Shown: one piece after another, positions 19,810-31,207 of the stretch
Position numbering within the stretch: the first letter of the stretch is position 1
Layout of the letters: the number at the start of each line of letters is the position of its first letter
Origin: Rhipicephalus microplus
Lineage: Eukaryota > Arthropoda > Arachnida > Ixodida > Ixodidae
NCBI RefSeq assembly: GCF_043290135.1
Contig: NC_134700.1
Span: 159,932,053-159,996,052 of the forward strand
DNA: 64,000 bases
Reading direction: 5' to 3'
Program-made: the position numbers and the translations under genes
Notes under the pieces: model-generated
What the model was told of the DNA's origin: nothing
Databases searched by the model: none
The model's input: the letters and a program-made list of their open reading frames with translations, nothing else

Positions 19810-22800
19810 ATGGGACGTTGCTGTGTACTCAACTGCAAAGGGAATTGCGACACTGGCCCCAAAGTATCACTGTTCAAGTTCCCTCGCGATCCTGAGCGGA
19901 AATCACAATGGCAGCGAGCTGAGCGGCGCGGCGACATAGATGTTGCAAAGCTTAAGAATCCACTGGTGTTTGTTTTTACGTATGTCGCCCAAAAATATTT
20001 GGGCACAGAAGATTACTAGGAATGTAACTTTTTCCAAAAATGCAGCTGATAGTAGTACCTATCAATGTGGGAGGAGGGAGCTTTCTGTGTGAATATTTTC
20101 CACGTGGTAGCAACGAAATATGAGGGCATTTACGCATTTTACATGCATGCGACTTGCTGTCATGAGGTTGTTTCTCTTAGAACTCGTTGTTGAGCTAGTT
20201 GGAAACTCGTCATGTAGGTACTTAGCGCAACTTCGCATTTCTTCGAAAAAGATGCTCACATTCACACACACATCTACACAAATTTGAGGTGCGTTTTTCG
20301 AGTGGATGCGTGTTTTTCGAGGGAATACGAAGTTGCGCTAAGTACCTGCAACATGGGTTGTTTTTTTCGCTTACTAGAATTGTAAGTGTTAACTTGAGAA
20401 AGCCTGTATCAGACCGGAGTTGTGGCATTATTTTGTTTGGTTACGCATCAGCGCAATTTTGTTTACAACTGATTGTGTTGTTGCACCCGTCCAGGTATGG
20501 AATAAGACGCCGCGATTTTCATAGCGACGCCTGAACTGTCCTAGTTTCGTTACATGTGCACAGAGGCAGAATTCACGTGAAAACAAATTGATAATAATTT
20601 ATGTCTTTTGTGCAGGTATGCGAATGTCACTTCAAAGAGGAATATCTCCACATGACGACAAAATATACAGATTGGGATGGTCGCACCATTGAAGTCAAGA
20701 TGAAATTGACGCGACTCACGCACTATGCTGCACCTACAATTTTTCCGGAAAGCTCCGACTACCTGTCGCATACTCACAAATCGAGAAAACAACCAGGATT
20801 GAAGAAAAAACGAAGAGAAGAAGAGCAACTTCAGAAAGCTATTGGGGATTCCGTGCTGGCGCACAAGAAGTTGAAAGAAAACAAGTTAACATGCCTAGAT
20901 GACAAAAATTCTCGCTTGCACCTGCTACAAGAAAAGAAGTATTGGTCAGTTGTGAACGCCCACGGCCATGTCATCTTTGCGCACATCGAGGCAACAATAA
21001 AAGAAGCTTTGAGTCTTATTTCGTTTATAGTCATATCATCGGATATGTCTGTGCGCGTTTTTGTGGGAGGTGCTCGCCTTACGTCAGACGAACGGCTTGG
21101 CATTCCAGAAGCAGTTCACTACATGCGTGTGCTGGTGCAACTTCTGGATGGCATACAAGAGTACTGTCGTAGAAGAGAACTCGGAAAAAAGGAAAAAGTG
21201 AATGCAGTGTTAAAGCTTGTGGTTTCCCTCCTCGAAAATATTTCTTAGGAAGACCTTCTGGAGGATGAAAGAGTAGAAGCAATAATGTTTCTCAGGAAAC
21301 AGCACCAGTTCCTTATGTGCCGAAGCAAAAGGTATTCATCTGAACTGTTTATACTTTCAACTGTGTTTTACACTATTTCTCCCCATGGTTACAACTTTTT
21401 GCGAAGCAGTGATAACACCGTATTGCCTCACCCTTTGACAATTAAACGTGTATGTTCCGCCCATGATGCGAGTCCTTTGAAGGAACAAAATCAAGAAGAG
21501 CTCTTACGGTAAATGAAAAGAAGGGCCAGCCAACTGAAGTTGCATGAAAGACATGTCAAGTTGATGCTTGATGAAATACACTTGCAACTATTCTTTGACT
21601 ACAAGGCAAGCAGGTTAACAGGAGCTTCTGTTAACAGCACTGAACCAGCGAAAACAGCGAACGTTTTTATTGTTCTGAGTATACTGTCAGCATTTAAAGA
21701 TGTAGCAGACATATTACCAGTGTATAAAATTACAGCTGAAGAAATACATAAGGTGCTAAGTAATAATCATTCTTGAAGATTGTGGCCTTCGCGTAGTGGG
21801 TGTAATAACAGACTATAACTCAATTAACAGAAAAGTAACGTCACTGTTCGCAGAAAGCAATCATTTAGAAATAGTGTATCCTTATCCTGCGGATCCTCAG
21901 AAACCTTTATTTCACATTGTTGACAAAGTGCATTTGCCTAAATTCATTCGAAATAATTGGATCAAGCACAAAAATTTTGACAAGTGCCTATATTATCCGC
22001 ATTTTTATTGTTATTATGAGGAGAACATGAGGGTGGAAGGTGCATCGTTCACAACATTAAGAAAACTGCATGAAGCTAAAGGAAATAGAGTTATGAAAAT
22101 TGCTTATGGGCTAACTTACAAGGCTCTGAACACAAGTAATCTAGAGTGACAAAATGTTAAGCTCGCTCTCAAGATATTTAACACCTTCGTGTCGTCCGCT
22201 TTGAGAATTCAATATGAAAGTTTGCATTCGGTCCTTGCTGATGGTACAGCAAATTTTATTGATTTAATTGTAAAGTGGTGGAGCATCGTAAATGGGAAGA
22301 CTCCTCATAAAGGCTGCAGGCTAAAAGATGTGTGGCAAGAGCCAGTGCACAATATGAGCTGCGAGCAGCTGCACTATCTGGACAAGTTTGTTGGCTGGCT
22401 TGATTCGTGGAAGGACAGAAACGTGCAAACAGGCGCTCTCACAAAAGACACCCACACAGCTTTACGGCTAACTACGTATGCCCTGATCGTCGTGTCGAAG
22501 TACTGCTTGAAGAACTTAATTTTACATACGTGCTCCTCGGTAAATTCTAAACTGACTTGCTTGAGGATCGGTTTGGGAGGTACAGGTGGCTATGTGGTTC
22601 GCACTATAACGTGTCGATAACACAAGTGTTAGAGGCTGAGGCTAAGATCCACCTACAAAAAACATTGATTTTGGCAGACATGCCTGAATCAGCCAGTCAG
22701 AATGAAAATGAGCCTAATGCTGAGGAGACAATCAGGAAGTACGACATAAGCTTGACCAATGCTGAATTAAACAAGCCACGACAGAATATGGCTGCATTGG

Positions 22801-23165
22801 TCTACATCGCCGGCTCCTGTGCACACGCAGCTCCTAAACGACAACCATGTGATTACTGCCGTGACATATTGACAGTCACGGAACGAGAGCTAGAAGAAAG
22901 TGAATATGTGCTGATTGACAGCATCAGTCGAGGTGGATTGAAGTTCCCACAGCCAGCTGGAATTTATGCAGTCCTCTGCACGAACGTTGTTTTCGACCGT
23001 GTCACTAGTAAAGAGCATGAGCTTCTGTTTCATGCCGAAAATAATAATCGGTTGACTCTACTTAGTGTTCTTATGAAATTGTTGATTGACAACGAAGAAT
23101 TTGATGCTTGTGCAGCAGGCCACACTCCAGATTCAGTAATGAAAATGTTTTTCCGCCAGCCATAA
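19810..23165 (+). pseudogene. P-like transposase with THAP domain
   Basis: Exon 1 (19810-19965) encodes the THAP start MGRCCVLNCKGNCDTGPKVS ... FKFPRDPERKSQWQ. Exon 2 starts at 20616 (VCECHFKEEYL, the C-x2-H pair) and includes APTIFPESSDYLS. Together these complete a C2CH finger. Then come a basic coiled coil (about 20780-20920) and the RNase H-like catalytic region: LMLDEIHLQLFFDYKASRL (about 21560-21617), VITDYNSINRKVTSLF (about 21802) and IVDKVHLPKFIRNNW (about 21916-21960). The C-terminal block DLLEDRFGRYRWLCGSHYNV and a Cys pair (CDYCRDIL) end at 23165. Breaks: in-frame stops at 21246, 21510 and 22147, a 1-bp frameshift near 21776, and another break near 22505-22550. It is homologous to Drosophila P transposase and THAP9, and dead. 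Confidence 0.87.
19966..20615 (+). other. Intron of the P-like transposase
   Basis: The donor CTG|GTGTTT at 19966 and acceptor TGTCTTTTGTGCAG at 20615 give a phase-0 join of codons ...KNPL and VCECH, which restores THAP spacing. The intron carries a 37-bp inverted repeat (20214-20250 with 20313-20349). Confidence 0.75.
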
Positions 23166-23861
23166 ACATCCTACTCGAAAACTACGCTTTTCTAAAAAAT
23201 GTAGCGCTTAGCAAAAAGAAAGCGAATGGAACGTTAGTTACTTTGAAATGATGATGTGTTCGCATTTCTGTGTGTATGTGTTTGTGTGTGTATGTGCATG
23301 TATATTCACTCCCGAAATAAAGTTTATTGTTTGTTCTGAAACTATAGTATGTTTGGTATCACTCGCCGAACTGCTTGGAACTGTGGATAGTGCACAGATA
23401 TAAAGAACAGTGATGACGGAATTCTCCATGCTGTAAGAATTATGTTTGGTAAATTTCAATGACCAAGGCGACGAGATATTACAACTCATAACATATTCCA
23501 ACCTGTAAACCCAGCTACAAAACAACAGAAAAAGCTTTCAGGTTTGTTCATTAGAATAAAAGCATGTCTTGCGTAGCGTTCGGTGACAAGCACCAGCTGT
23601 CATGTGCCACAAGCTGATAACAAAAACGGCAGCAAAAAATACGAGGACGCAATACAGCTATATGTGCGAATGTACATATGCAGTCGAGACAAAAGGCCCC
23701 TCTACGGTGAATGCCCCAAGATATGACCCAGCCTTTCATTAGCCTCTTGATCATCGCATTGACCTATTTAACGCGAATTAAAGAAACAGCTGCGTTTATA
23801 GGTAAAGCGACCGCAGTCAAGAAGCGCCACGTACGGGCTGAGTGTGGTAACGTCATGGAGG

Positions 23862-23895
23862 AGTGCGGGGGCCTTCAGTAGACTAGGTGGCGTTG
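23862..23895 (-). repeat. P-like element right terminal inverted repeat
   Basis: The reverse complement reads CAACGCCACCTAGTCTACTG then AAGGCCCCCGCACT, mirroring the left end. It is followed by the GCACTAGC duplication at 23896-23903. Confidence 0.88.
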
Positions 23896-24678
23896 GCACT
23901 AGCCAAGATGAACAAAGGAGCAGCCGGCGTTGAGAACAATAGGACACCGGCCACCAGAACGGCGGAGAAGAAAGAGCAAGCAAGTTTGGAAAAAACAGGT
24001 TCAGCCGGTTCAATACTCGCAAGGACCAGATTCAGCCAACTAGTGGTGGGGCTGGGAGGGGACAAAGCAGCCGGCGTCACAAGTGCAAGTAAGCCCCGGG
24101 TGCAGGACGCACCGGCTGAAAAGTCACAGCATGTGATAATCGCCGGGTACTCGAATTTAAATTGATGCGCAGAAGCCGTCAAAGAGAGGCTAAGAGGTGA
24201 CAAGAGGGTTGCAGTAGGGACATTCTCAGGACGCAAGCTGGAAGCAGTCATGAGGCACGTGAACGCAAAACTCAATACTACCGCTGATAGACGAAACCTA
24301 GTGATAATTTCAGGTGGTTTAAACGATGTCGTAAATAAAGATATGGCAGGACTAGCGACCACACTGGCGAAAGGAGTTGATGACATCCGCGCCACTTCTT
24401 CTCAGGTACAGGTAGTGATATGCATGATAACGGAGGTACCGGTGCGTGACAACCTATAAAGAGCGGTTGTCAACGCAAACCGAGAGATATGGCGGATGAG
24501 TCGAGAGAAAGGCTTTGAGGTGGTGGAAATAAACAGAGCGGTGCATAGTTGGGGTGGTTTTCAACGAGACAGAATTCACTTCGATGAGCGGCTAGGTCAT
24601 GAGGTGGGTTGGCGACTTGCAGGACGCGCAGTAGCTTTTTGGGGGGCACGTGGGCCCTTCGGGGTGCAGGATAGCTAG
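23896..24678 (+). pseudogene. LINE-B ORF1, esterase-like part
   Basis: ORF1 resumes in frame after the transposon: ALAKMNKGAAGVENNRTPAT, then a hinge and a SGNH/GDSL esterase-like domain. Visible blocks are HVIIAGYSNL (about 24127-24160; the G-D-S block, here G-Y-S), NLVIISGGLNDV (about 24295-24330; the G-x-N-D block) and RDRIHFDERLGHEVGW (about 24567-24610; the catalytic D-x-x-H region). ORF1 proteins with such an esterase are known in CR1-like LINEs. Stops at about 24163 and 24457 break it. Confidence 0.8.
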
Positions 24679-24825
24679 TAACTAGGAAAACAACCAGGGA
24701 GACTCTTTGACAGGTGGTATGGAGAGATATGATTCCAAAGTTGCACCAGTAGCTAAGGTAGGTAGCGTCCGGGGCAGAAATAGACGTAGCCACGAGCGCC
24801 GAGCCAAATCAGACATAAGGTAACT

Positions 24826-25520
24826 CAACATGCAGGGTGGCAGAAACAGGCTGAAGTGGGGAGAGATAGAAGAACAGCTAAGGGAGGAGAGTCCTGTGGT
24901 ATACGGTTTTGTAGAAACAAATCTTAGGCACATAGAAACACCTACTAACAATCCGGAATACGCGTGGGAATATTGTAATGAACAGAAGGTAGCAGAAATG
25001 GTGTGGCATTGGGGCATTCATTCATAAACATACAGACTGGCAAAAGGTCAAGCAGGAGTTCAAGGAACATTTACGGCTAAAAGGAAAAGTGACAGGGCAA
25101 ATGACACTCCTTGTTTTAATGTACTTGTGGACGGGAGTAAAGGTCAGTGAGGCAAACAAGGCAATGGTAGAGTGTATATCAAAGGTCATTGAGGAATTAG
25201 GAAGAGAGTGCGAGATAATTATACTAGAAGATATGAATGCGCACATAGAAGATATAGATGGGTATACCGACCCGACAGGCAAAATGATCATTGATATGTG
25301 TGAAAGGCTTGATTTGATCATTGGCAACAGTACCGAGAAGTGTGAAGGGCAAATAACATGGGAGGTAGGAAGGCTGCAGTCGACGATAGATTACGCACTG
25401 ATGTCAAATAGGATGTATGATAAGCTGAGGGGAATGCACATAGATTAATGTGGCTCCAGAAGTCTGCGTAGTGATCACAAACGTATCAAGCTAAGTTTTG
25501 GAAGAGCAGTGAAAGTGGTA
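24826..25520 (+). pseudogene. LINE-B ORF2 endonuclease domain
   Basis: An APE-type endonuclease. NMQGGRNRLKWGEIEEQL (from about 24830) corresponds to the N-terminal Asn block, VVYGFVETNLRHIE (about 24897) to the catalytic Glu block, CEIIILEDMNAHIEDID (about 25210) to the G-D-x-N-A-H block (Gly changed to Glu), and RSDHKRIKLSFG (about 25470) to the terminal S-D-H motif. Frame changes occur at about 25020 and 25448. This enzyme would nick target DNA for LINE-B integration. Confidence 0.82.
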
Positions 25521-28040
25521 ATGAGACGAGACGAGCAACTTCAGGAAAATTTTTATTCAGAAAGGCAAATAGAAATAGCTACTAAACAAATTGAGAAAGT
25601 AATCGCTGAGGATAATAAAACAGTGTGGACATATGCGAGTGTCATTAGACTGTTTAAGCTAGAGCTTGCTAAAGCACGTGACTAGTCACCCCTTGAAAGA
25701 AGACATAAACCCAAGAATAGGTGGGATGAGGAATTTAGGAAAGCCATAGCGAAACGTCAGGAGGCATCTAAGGAACACAGACATGCTAAGCAGCGGAGAG
25801 AAGCGACAGATGATGTTGAAAGAAAATGGGAAATATTTCTAAGCTGTAGAAGGGATGCATCCCTTCTGATCAATGAAAAAATTAGAAGAAAGGGGGCTCA
25901 GTGGATGGCAGAAGTACATAAAAAAGATAGAAAGCAGGCTGCGAAATTTTGGAACCATATAAACTCCCTAAGAAATGAGACGAGACTGGAGGAGATGTAT
26001 TAAACTACAGCTCAAGGTGCTAGGCTAGAAGGGGACAAAGTATTAAATAAGAACAAGGGTGACAGAAAAATTTCAACGAAGAATTGCTTTATGCACCACA
26101 ATAGACAAGGATGAATCAAGTGGCGCAATGGCTCCATTTTCACAATGAGAGTGGGAAAGGGCTGAGAAGAGGGTTCCTAGTAGTACATCAACACGCTCAG
26201 ATGGCATTCCAATTATGCTGATAAAGAAATTAGGTCCGAAGTCGAAGCAGACTTTGAGAGAGGCAGTGAGCAAATAATAATGGATGGTGAAGTCTCTGAT
26301 GGATGGAAACTTACTAGGATGAACATGATCTATAAAGTAGAGGGGGACAAAGCTGACATAAACAACTACCGTCCTATAACAGTGCCATCAGTGGTCTACA
26401 AGCTGGCGATGCAGATTAGAAAGGAAAGACTGCAGGCATGGATAGAGGATGAGGGGGTGCTGGGGGAACTGCAGAATGGGTTTCGGAAATACAAGAGGTT
26501 CCAAGAAAATCTGTTCTCACTGACGCAGTGCATCGAAATAGAGAAAAGGAACACAGGCCCCTGTGGCTAGCATTTTTGGATATCAAGGAAGCGTACGATA
26601 GCGTGGTTCAAGAGGACTTGTGGGGAATACTGGACACACTAGGTGTGAAAGATAGAGTCAATTATCTTTTAAAGGATATCTATAAAGGTAACAAGGCATT
26701 TATAAAGTGGGAAAAACAGGTATCCAAGCCTGCAGAGGCAAAACGGGCGCTTAGGTAGGGGTGTCCTCTGCCACCCTTGTTATCCATGATGTACCTACAA
26801 AAATTACAGGCGAAATTAGAGGGAAGTAGACTGGGCTTCAACCTCTCTTTCGTCAAACAAGGAAAGCTCATTGAACAGGCACTACCAGCATAGATGTACG
26901 CAGATGAAATAGTGCTAATGCCCGACAACAAGGAAGACTTGCAGAGATTGATGGACATCTGCGAAAATGACGGAGATTCAGCAAGAAAAAAGCAAGGAGG
27001 AGATTCAGCAATTTCATATTCAGCAAGGAAAAATCTCCGGTCATGATTTTTAATGCTAATGAAGGCAGTGAGCCTAGAATACAGGAGGTCACGCTAGAGA
27101 TAACAGATAAATACAAGTATTTGGGCATATAGGTAAGCAATGGGGCATAGTACCTAAAGGAACACGAAATATACGCGATGACGTAAGGTAACAAGAAGGC
27201 AGCGGCGATGAAAAACAGGGCACTGTGGAATTACAATAGGTATGATGTTCTGAGAGAAATGTGGAAAGGGGTCATGCTTCCTGGTCTGACGTTCGGCAAT
27301 ACGGTCTTGTGCATGAGATCAGAAGTTCAAGCAAGATTAGAAATTAAGCAACGTGGAATAGGTAGGCTTGCCTTAGGAGCTCACGGGAATACACCAAATC
27401 AGGGAGTACAAAGTGATATGGGATGGACATCATTTAAGGGCAGGGAAGCTAGCAGCAAGATAAAATTCGAGAATCGATTGAGAGAAATGAGGGAGGAGCG
27501 TTGGGCTAGGAAGGTATTCAGCTACTTGTACATGAAGAATGTCGATACAAAATGGAGGAAGTGAACAAGAAAATTGACAGATAAATACTTAGAAACCAGC
27601 AGGGGGCCAAACCAAAAAGAATTATCGGTTAAGAAGAAGGTGAAGGTAGCTGAAACCGATATGTAGAGAATTGTCATGATTAAGAACTCCGCACTAGAGA
27701 TCTATTGAACTTTTAAGCAGGAAATTGCCAAGGATACAATTTATGATAATACTCGGGGTAGTTTACTGTTTGAGGCCAAGACGGGAGTATTGTGAACCAA
27801 GACATATCGGGCCAAATACGAAGGGGTAGACACGGTATGCAGGGGTGTGGAGAGGAAGAGGAAACTGCCGAACACTTGATAATATCAGTAAAGGTCTTCA
27901 CCCTATAGTTCAGGATGATGGTGCAGAGTTTTTCAAAGCCCTGGGGTTTAGGGACAAGGAGAGCAAAATTGACTTTAAGTGGGTAGAATTAACAAGGAGG
28001 AGGTTATCTGTTTGTTTGCTAAAGTCAAAACACGAGTGAA
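25521..28040 (+). pseudogene. LINE-B ORF2 linker, reverse transcriptase and C-terminal zinc region
   Basis: A Lys/Glu-rich linker (25521-26000) leads to RT: VSDGWKLTRMNMIYKVEGD and NNYRPITVPSVVYKL (about 26290-26410), LAFLDIKEAYDSVVQEDLW (about 26570-26625), GCPLPPLL (about 26760) and MYADEIVLM (about 26894). The last is the catalytic Y-A-D-D box with the second Asp changed to Glu. The post-RT region includes GVMLPGLTFGN and IKQRGIGRLALGAHGNTPNQ (27205-27564). A frameshifted Cys/His zinc-finger-like segment lies near 27835-27900. The last coding homology is near 28040. Confidence 0.82.
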
Positions 28041-28197
28041 AATTTAACCCTTCATTGCAAAGTGTGAGTCCTCAACCTCACCATTTAAAGGAAAAAAATA
28101 AATCTAGTTTTTGGTTCACTTAGTATTACGGCTTGGTGGCGTTAGCCACCACCCGATCTAAAGGGTACAGCCATATGAATCCATCTATCCATCCATG
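28041..28197 (+). other. LINE-B 3' UTR and ATCC-rich tail
   Basis: The 3' end of LINE-B: GGCGTTAGCCACCACCCGAT, a GGGTACAGCC segment, and a tail of ATCC/ATCT units (about 28178-28197) in place of poly(A). Confidence 0.65.
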
Positions 28198-28206
28198 GAA
28201 CAGTGC

Positions 28207-28620
28207 TGGAATGTACTGTCGCGACCGGGAACCAACTCTACCTTTTGAGACTTTGCTACCTGCGGCCACTGAATTTGCCAGAGAAGCCATCGCCCACGCC
28301 GACCACGCACTCCAAGTCCCCCGTAACCGTCTACAGGACTCACAGGCGCACTAACGACAGCTCTACGACTCTCACCATAGGGACTTGCACTTTTCCCCGG
28401 GTTCTCTCGTGCTCCTCTGGTCACCCACTCGGCGTGTGGGACTGTCTGAGAAACTGTGTTCACCCTACACTGGACCATTCCACATCGTTCGCCAAGTGGC
28501 AGACGTCACAAATACGAAATTATCCCCACCAATCCAACAAAGTCATCGTCATCTCGAAGCGACACCGTTCTCGTGGCTCGGCTAAAGTCCTATTACCCCC
28601 TTCGACATCGTCTGCGTAGA
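28207..28620 (+). pseudogene. Gypsy integrase C-terminal fragment
   Basis: The plus-strand tail of a Gypsy integrase. In successive frames it reads RDREPTLPFETLLPAATEFA (28232-28290), HFSPGSLVLLWSPTRRVGLS (about 28388), SPYTGPFHIVRQVADVT (about 28460) and VARLKSYYPLRHR (about 28573). These match the YGRE, GDLVWLWTP, GPF and VARLKPY positions of the intact integrase at 38.6-39.9 kb. It begins directly after the LINE-B tail, so LINE-B probably landed in this element or at its edge. Confidence 0.75.
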
Positions 28621-28657
28621 TTTAGCACCGGAACGGTGCTTCTAGCGCCGGGGGTTA

Positions 28658-28794
28658 TGATACATAACAGCTGTAAACGCGGCTGCATGAGAGAGGAGGA
28701 CGAAGTGAGTTTTTGATTGATGCTGGACTGGCGCCATCTTGCTCATCAAGTTCTGTGTGTTGTAAATAGATTATTGAACAAGTTACTCGTAACA
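28658..28794 (+). repeat. Putative 3' LTR of the Gypsy fragment
   Basis: Just after a purine-rich GCGCCGGGGGTTA tract, a 137-bp segment starts TGATACATAACAGC and ends ACTCGTAACA (TG...CA). The position and polypurine tract fit a 3' LTR. There is no second copy in the window to prove it. Confidence 0.55.
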
Positions 28795-29188
28795 TTATTA
28801 GTCATTTCTACTTACTGTCGTAAATCCATGTCGAGTAGGTATCTCGCTTCGACCATATGCATGCACGCTTGCAGACTCATCTCGCATGCCAACTTGCTCA
28901 GGTGTACTGACACCTTGCGACTGCAGGGAGACAAGTGATAGAACACTTATTGTATCGACACATTGAGTAGTCGTGAACAACTATTCTGCTACATGCACGC
29001 AATTGTGGCAGCCCGTAAATCGCATCTATCCAGCCGCGTCTGCCACCTTTTGTGTTGGCTGCCTCACGAGTGAACCGCCTCAATGCGTCGTGCTGGCCAG
29101 ATAGCCGTGCTGCCATTGATTGCCGAAAGCGGTTGGAAGACGCAGCTGATAACACAGCACGTCGGAATGCTGGTTACATGCAATTCGC
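28795..29188. other. No gene recognised
   Basis: No coding or repeat homology seen. Confidence 0.4.
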
Positions 29189-29738
29189 GCGGTGCAACGT
29201 ACAGCCCCCCAAATTTACATGCGCGAGCGCCGACTTTTTTTTTTCTGCATCAGCGCCTTACGATGGAGCTATGTTGCAAAGAGGGGCGCATCTGTCATAA
29301 TCATATGGTGGTTTTGGGACGTTAAACCCCACAAATTAATCAAATCAATCAAGTTGCACAGAAAACGAGAGTAAGCACATGCCCGCGAAGCGTGCTCAGC
29401 GGATCCCGTCGTTTGATTGGCTGTCCTTTCGTGAGAACGTCGCCCCATATCAACTCACTTCGGACAATCGACATTTGTCAGCTTATCTCAAGCGAAGGGG
29501 CGTGTGACGTATCTGCGGTTTTTTTTTCTCAGTTGCTTGCTAATCATCAGAATATTCGAGCAAGCCGCGCAGGAACAGCCAGGCAGGCGATGGGCCTAGT
29601 TGAGCCCGCTTCATGGGCATGCACTTATTCTCGCTCTGTTTGCAACATGGTTCCATCATACGACGCTGACACACAAAAAAGTCGGCGCTATCGCGGGATA
29701 GTTTAAAGACTTGGGCGGCTGGTACTTTGGCAACCACA
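29189..29738. mobile_element. Fold-back/MITE-like element with long inverted arms
   Basis: The left arm (29189-29430) and right arm (about 29550-29738, inverted) are imperfect reverse complements. Shared landmarks are GCGCCGACTTTTTT, CAGCG then TACGATGGA.C.ATGTTGCAAA, and AGAGT/AATAAG then CATGCCC.GAAGCG. The outer ends read GGTGCAACGTACAGCC and GGTTGCCAAAGTACCAGCC. No transposase lies inside, so it is non-autonomous. The left arm is split by a 5'-truncated SINE. Target duplication unresolved. Confidence 0.65.
29287..29353 (+). mobile_element. 5'-truncated Ruka-like SINE
   Basis: Only the 3' body (CATAATCATATGGTGGTTTT, then GGGACGTTAAACCCC) and the AATCAATCAA tail remain. Near-identical GTTGCAAAGA/GTTGCACAGA repeats flank it, interrupting the left arm of the fold-back element. 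Confidence 0.8.
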
Positions 29739-30448
29739 CATACTGACAGTTAAATAATTCATAAAGCAAGCGAATAGCGTTAAAAGTTAGGCAATCGAAT
29801 CAGCTATATTTAAATATCTAGGATATTGACGGCGTTGGAGCTACTGAGCTATCCATCAGCTTGACAGCACGTCAGCCATTTAGATGGTGGCACATTCATG
29901 GCAAGATTCGGAGCTGCGGTCCCTGGTAAGCGATTCGTTGACTGTCTACATGCGTGGAATTGTTTCGTTTGAAACTTCGTGTTAAGCGCTACACTACTCT
30001 AACGCATGAATTCAGTCACAAGGTTTTATTTCGTATTTCACGGGCTTTCTTCAAAAAGCCGGCCAAAATCAGAACGCCACATGTGATTCGTCGGCATTAA
30101 GTTTAGTGCTATGAAATACTGTGTCACAAGAAATTGGAGCGGGCGTTTTGGGATGCCCTTTTTAAAGAACGCGCACTAAATTGAATTATAAACATCTGGC
30201 ATAATTGGTCTCTTTAGCGAGCGTGGCATGACGGCAAGCCACTATCAAACCGATAATATTTGTTGTTATGTTAGCATTTCAAAGACGTCATGTATACGCA
30301 TTCCTAGAGCATTTTCCTTCGTGTATTTAATTACTGTTGATTAACAAGGAAAGGTGAAGAAACTGAAGATAGCGTGGTTAAGTGCACCGAACTCCTTCCC
30401 CTTTTTGCTTGTGCAAAGTAGCAAACCGGACATGCCTCTGGTTAACTT
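29739..30448. other. No gene recognised
   Basis: AT-rich sequence with no coding or repeat signal that I can support. Confidence 0.4.
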
Positions 30449-31188
30449 TGTGGGAATTGAGGCTAGCCCGCTGCCTTTGCGCGGGCTTTGCCTCCTTTTC
30501 TCTGTTTTCATGTCCCGACATATCTCCCCTCCTCCGCTATCTGCCGCGCTGGGAGAACGGAGTGACGTTTATCCCTCACCCGGTAGCGAATGTTGACTGT
30601 GGCGCCGTGCGCGGAGTCTCCCGAGAGGCCTTGCGCGTGCGCGACAAGGGAGAGAGAGGCCTCTCCGGCGACGACATGGGGGTAAGCACGCTTTTCTTTT
30701 CCGTCGTCAGCTCCCTGTGGGGCTCGTTCGAACTTCGCCAACAGCGCCTTGCGCCCACGGCGAACACTTACCTTATGTCGCCCACCCTCCCCCTTCTGAA
30801 CGCTAGGCCGAAGGGTAGTACGGTGTCCTAGTGCGTGGCCTAGCTACGCCGACTCGTCTCCCTCCGAAGCCAACGCGAGCGTCTTTGCCCTCGCTCGAAC
30901 AACCGGGCTTTGGTCCCGGTCTCTCCATGGATCACCTTTACCACGGAGACGTGCGCGTGGCACACTGTGTAGTACTTTTATGCCCGTGGCGTGGGTAAGC
31001 CCATTTGCTTTCCCGCTGCACTTTTGCAACGAGCTGTACTGCGCTTTGGTGTTGCCACAGACAATAAAGGGTTGCGACTTTGAGCAGTATCGTGTTCTCG
31101 CCACGGCCACGGTTAACGCGTGCCCTGCGGCTCGCTAAGACCGGGCCCACGCTAGTGGCCGTACTCCTTCGGGATACGCGTGACTACA
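30449..31188 (+). repeat. Gypsy-5 5' LTR
   Basis: A 740-bp GC-rich LTR. Many overlapping frames are open here, but they mirror the other LTR and are not genes. It contains AATAAA at about 31064. Confidence 0.88.
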
Positions 31189-31189
31189 C

Positions 31190-31207
31190 TGGCACCCCCC
31201 AACACGG
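31190..31207 (+). promoter_or_regulatory. Gypsy-5 primer-binding site
   Basis: TGGCACCCCCCAACACGG begins one base after the 5' LTR. It differs from the TGGTGGA type of the short-LTR elements, so a different tRNA primer is implied. Confidence 0.6.

Larger units (their letters stand above)
19518..23895 (+). mobile_element. P-element-like (THAP9-type) DNA transposon
   Basis: A 4378-bp DNA transposon inserted in LINE-B ORF1. The ends are inverted repeats of about 34 bp beginning (C)AACGCCACCTAG and continuing GAAGGCCCCCGCACT (two mismatches), followed by subterminal inverted TGACGTYACC blocks (about 19566 and about 23840). The flanking direct repeat GCACTAGC (19510-19517 and 23896-23903) is 8 bp, the size made by P-superfamily transposases. 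Joining the flanks restores the LINE-B frame. Inside lies one transposase gene with an intron, several stops and a poly(A) signal (AATAAA at about 23317). Confidence 0.9.

Noticed and set aside
17030..23165. One THAP transposase gene spanning both THAP domains
   Set aside because: The two THAP domains differ in sequence, a Gypsy fragment and LINE-B lie between them, and the second sits inside its own inverted repeats.
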